Positions 41,761 to 51,652 of a stretch of 64,000 bases of DNA are shown here, one piece after another (positions within the stretch are counted from its first letter, which is position 1; each line of letters begins with the position of its first letter). The notes under the pieces were generated by a model, which was not told where the DNA came from, searched no databases, and worked only from the letters and a program-made list of their open reading frames with translations. Position numbers and translations under genes: made by a program. This stretch comes from Streptomyces echinoruber (GTDB lineage Bacteria > Actinomycetota > Actinomycetes > Streptomycetales > Streptomycetaceae): positions 19,406-83,405 of the forward strand of contig NZ_BMWH01000031.1 of NCBI RefSeq assembly GCF_014651135.1. The letters run 5' to 3'.

Positions 41761-41877
41761 GTCGGCGCGAGGCCGGTCCACCGGTCGTCCGAGGTCGGCG
41801 CGAGGCCGGTCCACCGGTCGTCCGAGGTCGGCGCGAGGCCGGTCCACCGGTCGTCCGAGGTCGGCGCGAGGCCAGCA
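41761..41877. repeat. 33-bp minisatellite, 3.5 copies
   Basis: The unit starting GTCGGCGCGAGGCCGGTCCA is repeated perfectly at 41761, 41794 and 41827, with a partial copy from 41860. As 33 is a multiple of three, several frames stay open on both strands (for example VGARPVHRSSE on plus). I still judge it non-coding, because no start with a ribosome site belongs to it. Confidence 0.95.
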
Positions 41878-41915
41878 CGGGGCCGGCGCAAGGCCGGTGC
41901 GGGACCGGCCGGAGG

Positions 41916-42431
41916 TCAGTCCGCCGCCTCCACCAGATTCGGGATCTCCTGCGTCGCGTACCACAGCAGTTCGTGGTCCTCGGCGCCGTCCACCGTGAAC
42001 TGCGCGTCGTCGTCGCCCGCCTCCGCCGTCGGCAGGGCCTCCACGGCGGCCGTCACGTCCGCCTCCGCGTCGTCCGCGTCGACGTGCACCGCGGCCGCCT
42101 TGGCCAGCGGCACGGTGGCATCGACCCGTACCTCGCCCAGCGCCGCCGGGTCCAGCCCGCGGTCGGGGTCGGCGGACGCCGCACCCTCGGGCACGTCGGC
42201 GGCGACCACGACCCGCCGCCGGGGTGCGTCCGGGTCGGCCGCCAGCAGCCGCAGCGACGCCAGCGCGGCCCGGCTCAGCGCCGCGTACTCCAGTTCCTCG
42301 ATGTCGTCGGACAGGTACCACTCCCGCAGCCCCGGCGTGACCGCGTACGCCACGAACGGCTTCGTCCCCAGCCGGGCCGTCCGGTACGCCTCGGCGAGAC
42401 GGGGAAGGGTCAGGGGAACGTACACACGCAT
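41916..42431 (-). CDS. DUF6912-family protein
   Basis: A 171-aa soluble protein conserved in actinobacteria, starting MRVYVPLTLPRLAEAY and containing VAYAVTPGLREWYLSDDIEE and the C-terminal HELLWYATQEIPNLVE. Function is unknown. It has no membrane segment or catalytic motif. It lies upstream of the HAD gene on the same strand, with the minisatellite between them. ATG 42431 is clear from the conserved start. Confidence 0.85.
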   Translation of the reverse strand: MRVYVPLTLPRLAEAYRTARLGTKPFVAYAVTPGLREWYLSDDIEELEYAALSRAALASLRLLAADPDAPRRRVVVAADVPEGAASADPDRGLDPAALGEVRVDATVPLAKAAAVHVDADDAEADVTAAVEALPTAEAGDDDAQFTVDGAEDHELLWYATQEIPNLVEAAD

Positions 42432-42768
42432 GGCCGGCCGCTTTCGTGGTCGAAGACTCCGCTGACGACACTCCGGCACCGCCAAAGATCCCTCAGCACC
42501 GGAGATCCCTCAGCATACGTGCGCCGGTCCCCCTTCGAGTCCCCGCCCGCGCCCCGTCGCACGTCCACCCGGCGCCCCGTGATTCACCCTGTCCGTCCCC
42601 TTGCCGCCGGGCCGGAGCCCATGCCCGGTCACCCGGATAAGTGAATGCCGCGGGCCCGCCCGGAGCGCGCCAGCCTCCTTGCCACCGCCCCTCACACCAC
42701 GTACAAGATCCGTGACATCGAGTTACCTGCCGGTACGCATTCAGCCGGACCACGGAACGGGGACCACC
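42432..42768. other. Divergent intergenic region, no gene seen
   Basis: 337 bp between the DUF6912 gene and the Rv3235-family gene. It contains a short direct repeat (GATCCCTCAGCA at about 42486 and 42503) near the DUF6912 start, and otherwise probable promoters. No gene or RNA is recognisable. Confidence 0.55.
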
Positions 42769-43299
42769 ATGAACAAGGTCATGACCAGGACCTCCCGGCA
42801 GCCGGGCCGCCGCCCGCCGGGCCGCCGCGACATCCGCCGCCCGGGCGGCACTCCGCCCCGCGCCCCCGCCGCCCGGCCGCCCCGCACCGCGCGGACGGCC
42901 CCGCAGGGCGGCCGGCCGCCGGTGCCGGCCCTCGCCGTCCGTCCCGCGGGCGCCGTGCGGCTCGGCCCCACCGACGTCTTCGCCGACCGGCTCCTGGCCG
43001 TCCTCAGCGGCGCGCGTCCCGTCCACTCGATGCTCCGGCACACCGCGGGCCGCGCCTACGACGACCTGATCCGGCTCGCCCGGCGCCTCCCCCTGCGCAC
43101 CCGCGGCCCGCGCCCCGTCGTCCGCGACGTCGGGTACTTCGAGCCCCGTGAGGGCGCCCTGGAGGTCTTCGCCCGCATCGGCGCCGGCGAGCAGCTGCGC
43201 GCCCTGGCCTTCCGCCTGGAACTGGGCGCGGACCTGCGCTGGCGCTGCACGGCCGTGGAGCTGGGCGGCCCGCGGGAGCCCCGCCCGGCCGACGGCTGA
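42769..43299 (+). CDS. Rv3235-family protein
   Basis: 176 aa. The first 70 residues are Arg/Pro-rich and disordered. The C-terminal part (FADRLLAVLSGARPVHSMLR, DLIRLARR, RDVGYFEPREGALEVFARI, RALAFRLEL) matches the small Rv3235-like family, whose members often lie next to secA in actinobacteria. Function is unknown; the location hints at a link to secretion or translation quality. ATG 42769 follows GGGGACC. The last codons and stop are echoed 41 bp downstream. Confidence 0.82.
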   Translation: MNKVMTRTSRQPGRRPPGRRDIRRPGGTPPRAPAARPPRTARTAPQGGRPPVPALAVRPAGAVRLGPTDVFADRLLAVLSGARPVHSMLRHTAGRAYDDLIRLARRLPLRTRGPRPVVRDVGYFEPREGALEVFARIGAGEQLRALAFRLELGADLRWRCTAVELGGPREPRPADG

Positions 43300-43471
43300 C
43301 CCGGCGCGACCGGTGACCGGCCGGCCCGGCCGACGGCTGACCTGGCGCAGCCGGCGGCCGGCGACCGGCCCGACGCGACCGGTGACCGGCCCGGCACGGC
43401 AGGCCGTCACGGCGAGGGGCCGGGCCCGATTCCCCGGTGCCCGGCCCCTGCGCGCCGTACCGCCGCCGCGG
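43300..43471. repeat. Convergent gap with duplicated gene-end sequence
   Basis: The last codons and stop of the Rv3235-family gene (CCCGGCCGACGGCTGACC) recur at 43325-43342. GCGACCGGTGACCGGC occurs at about 43306 and again at about 43375. The stretch separates two converging genes and probably holds their terminators. Confidence 0.7.
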
Positions 43472-46285
<2,814 letters not shown>

Positions 46286-46490
46286 GGGGGCTTGTCTCCT
46301 TGCCGGTCGGGCCTGGGACGGTCGGTTACCACTTGACGTACTGAGCAACGGCCATCGTATGCGAGGATCCCGCCGGGCCGGGAGGTCCGGCGAAACGGCG
46401 GCCGTCCACTGCTGCGCGTCTCCTGCACAGAGGACAACGGCCGAGCGGCGCGGATGGTGCCGCGCTGCCGCACGGAATTGCGCGCATCGT

Positions 46491-46536
46491 GGCCGCCCGC
46501 TCACCCGGGGCGAGGCCGCCCGCTCACCCGGGGCGA
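46491..46536. repeat. 23-bp perfect tandem duplication between secA and the GNAT gene
   Basis: GGCCGCCCGCTCACCCGGGG plus CGA is present twice without change in the divergent gap, 43 bp before the GNAT start. Confidence 0.95.
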
Positions 46537-46578
46537 AAATGCGTGGCGGCACCCGTCGTGTCCGCGCAGAATCAGCCG

Positions 46579-47157
46579 ATGGAACCCGTCACCCTCACCA
46601 CCGGGCGCCTGCTGATGCGGACCGTGGGACCGCAGGACACCGACGCGGTCTACGCCGCCGTGCAGGAGCCGAGCATCCAGCGCTGGACGACCGTCCCCTC
46701 GCCGTACCGGTACGAGCACGCGCGCGCGTTCACCGAGCAGATCGTGCCCGACGGCTGGGCGAACGACTCGGCGTTCACCTTCGGCCTCTTCCTCCCCTCG
46801 GGCGCGCTGGCGGGCATGCTCGGCCTGTCGATGCACCCGCCGGGCACCGCCGAGATCGGCTACTGGGCGGCCAAGGAGCACCGCGGCAACGGCTACGTCA
46901 CCGAGGCCGTCGCCGCCGCCTGCCGCTGGGCGTTCACCCGGCTCGGCGTCGACCGGGTGGAGTGGCGCGCGGAGGTCGGCAACACCGCCTCCCTCGCGGT
47001 GGCCGAGCGCGTCGGCTTCACCCTGGAGGGAACCCACCGCTCCGCCCTCGTCCACCAGGGCGTGCGCCGCGACTGCTGGGTCGGCTCCCTGCTGCCGTCG
47101 GACCTGGGCCTGCCGTCGACGATGCCGTACATACCGGCGCCGGAACGGCCGGCGTAG
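46579..47157 (+). CDS. GNAT-family N-acetyltransferase (RimJ/RimL-like)
   Basis: A 192-aa acetyl-CoA-dependent acetyltransferase. The start TLTTGRLLMRTVGPQD, the strand-turn EIGYWAAKEHRGNGYVTEAV (acetyl-CoA pyrophosphate loop) and VGNTASLAVAERVGFTLEG are typical of the RimJ/RimL branch, which acetylates protein N-termini or small amines. The substrate is unknown. ATG 46579 is used; the ribosome site is weak. Its TAG stop is followed 5 bp later by a copy of the same TAGCGCGG sequence. Confidence 0.88.
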   Translation: MEPVTLTTGRLLMRTVGPQDTDAVYAAVQEPSIQRWTTVPSPYRYEHARAFTEQIVPDGWANDSAFTFGLFLPSGALAGMLGLSMHPPGTAEIGYWAAKEHRGNGYVTEAVAAACRWAFTRLGVDRVEWRAEVGNTASLAVAERVGFTLEGTHRSALVHQGVRRDCWVGSLLPSDLGLPSTMPYIPAPERPA

Positions 47158-47287
47158 CGCGGTAGCGCGGAGGGGCGGGCGGTGCCGGCTGTCCCGGCGG
47201 TGCCGGTCGCGCCGGCTGCCCCGGCGGCGTTGTCGGTGCTGTCAGCGTTATCAGCGTTGTCAGTGGCGTCCTCTATCGTCCGGTGCC

Positions 47288-48487
47288 ATGACGAGCCTGC
47301 CGCGTCCGACCACGGAGCTGTCCGCCGACGAAGCCCGCCGCATCGTCCTGCGCGCCCAGGGCCTGCTCGGCGCGCCCGACCGCCGGGCCGGTGTCCGCGG
47401 GGTGCTGCGCCGCCTCGGCGCGGTGCAGCTCGACACGATCTCGGTGCTGGCCCGCTCCCACGAGCTGGTGCCCTACGCCCGTCTGGGCGCGGTGGGCCGC
47501 CGGGCGGTGGAAGACGCCTACTGGGTGACCGGGTCGGGCAGCGCCTCCCCGGCGCCGCACGCCTTCGAATACTGGTCGCACGCCGCCTGCGTCCTCCCCG
47601 TCGAGGAGTGGCCCCACTTCGCCTTCCGCCGCCACGCCTACCGCAGCCGCCCGCACTGGAACCACGAGCTGCCCGAGGGCACCTACGAGCAGGTCGTCAA
47701 GCAGCTGCGGGCCGAGGGCCCGCTGACGGCCACCGAGTTGGGCGGCGCCAAGCGCACCAGCGAGTGGTGGGACTGGTCCGGCACCAAGGTCGCGGTGGAG
47801 CGGGCACTGATGTACGGCGAGGTGGTGTGCGTGACGCGCCGCGGCTGGAAGCGGGTGTACGACCTGGCCGAGCGCGCGATCCCGGCCGCGCTGCTGCACG
47901 ACGAGCTGGACGACCGCGAGTGCCTGCGCCGCCTGGTGCGGCTGGCGGGCCAGGCCCTGGGGGTGGGCACGCGCGCGGACATAGCCGACTACCACCGTCT
48001 CAAGGGCGAGCAGGTGGACGCGGTGATCGCCGACTCGGGCCTGGTGCCGGTCACGGTCGAGGGCTGGGGCAGGCCCGCCTGGGCGGACCCGGCGGCCCTG
48101 GAGACCCCGCCGCGCGGCCGCCACCGCACCACGCTGCTGTCCCCGTTCGACTCCCTGATCTGGGAACGGGCGCGCACGGAACGCATCTTCGGCTTCAGCC
48201 ACCGCCTGGAGGCCTACGTGCCCCGGCAGAAACGGGTCTACGGCTACTTCGCGATGCCGGTCCTGGCCGGCGGCCGCCTCGTCGGCCGCGTCGACCCGGC
48301 GCGCGAGGGGCGCACGCTGGTGGCCCGGCAGGTCACCCTGGACGGCGCGCGGGCCGTACCGGCCGTCGCCGAAGCGCTGGTGGAGGCGGCGAGCTGGGTG
48401 GCGTGCACGGACGTCCGCGTGGAGCGCGTGGACGCACCGGAGCTGCGCGAGCCGCTCATCCGGGAACTGGCCCGCGTTCTGGGCTGA
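47288..48487 (+). CDS. YcaQ/AlkX-like winged-helix DNA glycosylase
   Basis: 399 aa of the HTH_42 superfamily (YcaQ/AlkZ). These enzymes use tandem winged helices to excise bulky alkylated bases and unhook interstrand crosslinks. The catalytic Q-x-D motif is visible as GAVQLDTISVL (Gln47, Asp49), which fits the YcaQ/AlkX branch rather than the antibiotic-linked AlkZ branch (Q-x-Q). Other family marks are ARSHELVPYARLG, AFEYWSHAACVLP and LLSPFDSLIWERART. It acts on DNA, probably as housekeeping protection against crosslinking agents. ATG 47288 was used. It converges with the response regulator gene. Confidence 0.88.
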   Translation: MTSLPRPTTELSADEARRIVLRAQGLLGAPDRRAGVRGVLRRLGAVQLDTISVLARSHELVPYARLGAVGRRAVEDAYWVTGSGSASPAPHAFEYWSHAACVLPVEEWPHFAFRRHAYRSRPHWNHELPEGTYEQVVKQLRAEGPLTATELGGAKRTSEWWDWSGTKVAVERALMYGEVVCVTRRGWKRVYDLAERAIPAALLHDELDDRECLRRLVRLAGQALGVGTRADIADYHRLKGEQVDAVIADSGLVPVTVEGWGRPAWADPAALETPPRGRHRTTLLSPFDSLIWERARTERIFGFSHRLEAYVPRQKRVYGYFAMPVLAGGRLVGRVDPAREGRTLVARQVTLDGARAVPAVAEALVEAASWVACTDVRVERVDAPELREPLIRELARVLG

Positions 48488-48552
48488 TCCTGGGCCAGTC
48501 CTGGGCCAGTTCTGAGCCAGCCCTGGGCCAGTCCTGGGCCAGTCCTGAGCTA
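48482..48552. repeat. CTGGGCCAGTC tandem repeat between converging genes
   Basis: An 11-bp CCTGGGCCAGT unit is repeated about six times, some copies carrying CTGAGCCAG variants. It begins at the stop of the glycosylase gene and reaches the stop of the response regulator gene (48550). It fills the whole convergent gap. Confidence 0.9.
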
Positions 48553-49305
48553 GCGGATCTCGAGGATCTTCTCCCGCATCGCGTAGACCACCGCCTCCAT
48601 CCGGGAGTGCAGCTGGAGCTTCTCCAGGATGTTGCGCACGTGGTTCTTCACGGTGTTCTCCGAGATGAACAACTCCTTGGCGATGTCCCGGTTGTTCATC
48701 CCCGTGGCGACGAGCTTGAGGACCTCCAGCTCACGGTCGGTCAGCCGCGGTGCGGGCACCAGGCGGCGCTCGTCGGTGCGCTGGATCATCGACTTGAACT
48801 CGGTGAGCAGCTTGGAGGCCATGGACGGGCTGATCTGCGACTGGCCGTCGGCCACGGCGCGAATGGCGGTGGCCACTTCGTCGGTGGAGATCTCCTTCAG
48901 CAGGTACCCGGTCGCGCCCGCCTTGATCGCGTCGTAGAGGTCGGCCTCCTCGTCGCTGATCGTCAGCATGATGATCTTGGCGCTGGGGGCGACCTCCTTG
49001 ATGGCGGTGCACGCCTCGATGCCGCCCCGCCTGGGCATCCGCACATCCATCAGGACGATGTCGGGCAGCAGGTCGGCGGCCTTCTCCACGGCCTCGGCGC
49101 CGTCGCCCGCCTCGCCGACGACCTGGATGTCCTCCTCGGCGGCGAGCACGATCTCCAGGCCGCGGCGGAAGAGGGCGTGGTCGTCCACGACCAGGACTCT
49201 GATCGGCTCCTTGCGCGAGGCCTCCGCGTCCCGGTTCGCGCCGGCGACGCGGTCGTCGGCCTCCCCGTCCCGCATCGGTCCGACCGGTCCGAAGGTGTCC
49301 GCCAT
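48550..49305 (-). CDS. NarL/LuxR-type response regulator
   Basis: 251 aa. An about 40-residue N-terminal extension precedes the receiver domain (RVLVVDDHALFRRGLEIVL; phosphoacceptor in PDIVLMDVRMPRRGGIE; Thr in IMLTISDEE; Lys in GYLLKEIS). The LuxR-type DNA-binding domain follows (LTDRELEVLKLVATGMNNRDIA, SENTVKNHVRNILEKL). No sensor kinase gene is adjacent, so it is an orphan in this window. ATG 49305 has AGGGGGAGGA. It lies downstream of hpf on the same strand, separated by a terminator, so it is probably independently transcribed. Confidence 0.92.
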   Translation of the reverse strand: MADTFGPVGPMRDGEADDRVAGANRDAEASRKEPIRVLVVDDHALFRRGLEIVLAAEEDIQVVGEAGDGAEAVEKAADLLPDIVLMDVRMPRRGGIEACTAIKEVAPSAKIIMLTISDEEADLYDAIKAGATGYLLKEISTDEVATAIRAVADGQSQISPSMASKLLTEFKSMIQRTDERRLVPAPRLTDRELEVLKLVATGMNNRDIAKELFISENTVKNHVRNILEKLQLHSRMEAVVYAMREKILEIR

Positions 49306-49446
49306 CGTTCCTCCCCCTGAGGCTGTGGCCTGTGGTCCCGTGCCATCGCCAACCCAAGGCAACGGCCCGTCCGTTGAGCCGTTGCGGCCATGATTCCATG
49401 CCCGGACGGCACCGAGGTGACGAAGCGGTGCGCCGAGGGTCGCACG

Positions 49447-49487
49447 CCGGTGCCCCTGGGGGCGCACAAGCGCTCCAGGGGCACCGG
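49447..49487 (-). terminator. Hairpin terminator of hpf
   Basis: A perfect 13-bp stem (CCGGTGCCCCTGG and its inverse) with a 15-nt loop lies 20 bp after the hpf stop and upstream of the response regulator gene. Confidence 0.82.
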
Positions 49488-49506
49488 CTCCGCCGTCACC
49501 CGGGGG

Positions 49507-50199
49507 TCAGCCGCCCAGCGAGCCGCCCGCCTCGGGAGAGGGTTCCTGCGCGATCATCGGGTCCGTCCTGAGGTGGATCACACCGTAGTCGTACGCGTGC
49601 CGCCGGTAGACGACGCTCGGCTCCTTGGTCTCGGAGTCGACGAAGAGGTAGAAGTCATGGCCGACCAGTTCCATCTCGTAGAGGGCCTGGTCGAGAGTCA
49701 TCGGGGCGGCGACGTGCGTCTTCTCGCGGACGACGAGGGGTCCGTCGCCCTTCACCTCGAGCGGGCCGATCTTTTTGGTCGGCACCTCTTCCGGCTTTTC
49801 CTGCACAACGGGGCTGCCGTTGCCGCTCAGGGTGGCGACACCCGGGACGTGGTCGGCGACGTCGGCCGCCGAGAGCCGCTTCGTGCCGCGCCGGGCGCAT
49901 CGCTTGTCGTGCTGTTTGCGCAGCCGGGCCTCGAGCTTTTCGGTGGCCAGGTCCAGTGCCGCGTACGGATCGCTGGCCGCTGCCTCTGCCCGGATGACCG
50001 GACCACGGGAGCGAAGCGTGATCTCCACCCGGTCGGACCGGTCCGCCTGTCGGGGGTTGGGCTCCTTGGACACCTCGACGTCGAGGCTGATCACCTTGCC
50101 ATCGAGCTTCTGGATCTTTTCCAGCTTCAGCTTCTCGGCCACGTGCCTGCGGAACCGCTCGGGTACCTCGGTCTTGCGGCCTTTGACGACGATGTCCAC
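49507..50199 (-). CDS. hpf: Long-form ribosome hibernation promoting factor
   Basis: A 230-aa long HPF/RaiA protein that binds the 30S subunit and drives 100S ribosome dimer formation in stationary phase or stress. The N-terminal ribosome-binding domain (DIVVKGRKTEVPERFRRHV, VEITLRSRGPVIRAEA, DPYAALDLATEKLEARLRKQ) is joined by a linker to the dimerising C-terminal domain (VREKTHVAAPMTLDQAL, MELVGHDFYLFVDSET, YRRHAYDYGVIHL). GTG 50199 has GGAG 6 nt upstream. An open frame upstream without a site was not used. It probably has a stress-responsive promoter in the 314-bp leader. Confidence 0.95.
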   Translation of the reverse strand: MDIVVKGRKTEVPERFRRHVAEKLKLEKIQKLDGKVISLDVEVSKEPNPRQADRSDRVEITLRSRGPVIRAEAAASDPYAALDLATEKLEARLRKQHDKRCARRGTKRLSAADVADHVPGVATLSGNGSPVVQEKPEEVPTKKIGPLEVKGDGPLVVREKTHVAAPMTLDQALYEMELVGHDFYLFVDSETKEPSVVYRRHAYDYGVIHLRTDPMIAQEPSPEAGGSLGG

Positions 50200-50513
50200 G
50201 CAGAACTCCGTTCCCGGATAGCCCCGCTCCGACGGCGGAGCATCTCCCACTTGCACCAAGCTCCGGTGAGCCCCGGAACCTCGGACTCGGTGACGTCCAC
50301 CTCCTCCTCCCCCGTGGGCAAGATCTCCACCCCACCGGCTCGGGTGATTGCGAAAAACCCGCAGCACGGCATTCGGATATGAAGGGTGTGGCCTGCGCCT
50401 TCCCTCACAACCGAACATATCTCGCCCGGACGGATGCCGTCACCCTCTACTGCGGCGTACCTCCGTTCAGGTGAATTGGCGTCCTTATTACCTGCAACGT
50501 CGCACGTTCTCAG
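50200..50513 (-). other. hpf upstream region
   Basis: 314 bp between comF's stop and the hpf start, on the same strand. AT-rich patches (about 50345-50420 and 50470-50520) suggest the promoter of hpf. No gene or structured RNA is recognisable. I could not assign a sigma-factor class. Confidence 0.5.
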
Positions 50514-51452
50514 TCAGTTCCGGCTTATTGCGAAGGAATCCGATGGCGCGGCGACCACCGCCGCGCAGACCGGTCCGCACCGGCGACCGGCTTCCGCCCG
50601 CTCCGGTGCCCGGGGTGCCCGCGGTGTCCGCACCGCCCTCCCTCCCGACGCCCGCGCCGTCCGTTCCCCTGTGCCTTCCCGGATCTCCCCGGTGTACACG
50701 GCCGTCATCGGGTCTCCACACGTGCGTGTCCACTTCCCGCCCGCACCACGGACCGCCTCGGCGCCCGTCTCCGCGCCCGCCTCCGCGACCAGGGCGGCCC
50801 GCACGGCCCGCGCCGCCTCGGCCAGCGAGGCGCCCGTCGTCATCAGGTCGTCCACGAGGACGACCGCGCCGCCGGCGAGCAACCGGCCGCCGCCGGGGAC
50901 GGCCTCCAGCGCGCCGGAGAGATTGGCCAGCCGCTGCCGGGAGTCGAGCCCCGACTGGTCGGCCACAATCCGGCGCTGCCGCAGCACCGTCACCACCCGC
51001 GCCGCCGTGCCGCCCCGCCGCAGCTCCCGCGCCGCCGCCAGGGCGATCCGCCGCGTCGGATCATGCCCGCGCGCCCGCACCGCTGTGCGCGCCGACGGCA
51101 CGGGGACGATCAGCACCGCACGGGCGCCGCCCCCGCCTGCACCCCCTTCCGCTCCCGCGTCCCGAAGTCCTCTCCGCACGGCACCCGCCAGTGCCTCGCC
51201 CAGTGGGCCCGCCAGGAGCAGGGCGCCCCGCTCCTTGTGGGCCAGCAGGGCGGCGCGCACCCCGGCGGCGTACGCGGCCGCCGCGTGCACCGCCGGCAGC
51301 CCCGCCGGCTCCGGCACCGGCCGCACCCGGCGCGGCGCGGCCCCGGTCAGGGCCGTACGGCACTCCCGGCAGAGCACCGTGCGAGCCCTGCCGCAACCCG
51401 CGCACTCGGCCGGCAGCACCAGGCCGGTGAGGTCCTGCCACCACCCCCGCAT
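50514..51452 (-). CDS. comF: ComF-family phosphoribosyltransferase-like protein
   Basis: 312 aa. The N-terminal zinc-type cysteines (PAECAGCGRARTVLCRECR) are followed by a phosphoribosyltransferase fold (VLIVPVPSARTAVRARGHDP, the DQSGLDSRQRLANL hinge, and the PRPP loop VVLVDDLMTTGASLAEAARA). ComF proteins are linked to DNA uptake or purine salvage; the role in Streptomyces is unknown. Relatives are about 240 aa. Here about 75 extra residues follow the PRPP loop region as a low-complexity Arg/Ala/Gly tail running toward the hpf promoter. ATG 51452 begins the usual MRGWWQDLTGLVLP. It follows lpqB by 200 bp. Confidence 0.85.
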   Translation of the reverse strand: MRGWWQDLTGLVLPAECAGCGRARTVLCRECRTALTGAAPRRVRPVPEPAGLPAVHAAAAYAAGVRAALLAHKERGALLLAGPLGEALAGAVRRGLRDAGAEGGAGGGGARAVLIVPVPSARTAVRARGHDPTRRIALAAARELRRGGTAARVVTVLRQRRIVADQSGLDSRQRLANLSGALEAVPGGGRLLAGGAVVLVDDLMTTGASLAEAARAVRAALVAEAGAETGAEAVRGAGGKWTRTCGDPMTAVYTGEIREGTGERTARASGGRAVRTPRAPRAPERAEAGRRCGPVCAAVVAAPSDSFAISRN

Positions 51453-51652
51453 GCGACCACTGTGCCCGCGCCCGCACGCCCCGGCCACCCCTGTGGAGAA
51501 CCGCCTGTGGACAACCGCGCGCCACCGCCCACAGCCGTCCCCCGCACGAGGGACGGCATCGGACGGCACCAAACGGCACCAGAAAGCCGCAGGTCGGACG
51601 CGGTCACCGGCCATCCCGGCGCACAGGTCACCGGCAGTCCGTGCCCGTCGCC

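Noticed and set aside
41749..42465. Plus-strand frame through the 33-bp minisatellite and opposite the DUF6912 gene
   Set aside because: It is open only because the unit is a multiple of three and the rest is antisense to a recognisable gene; it has no ribosome site.
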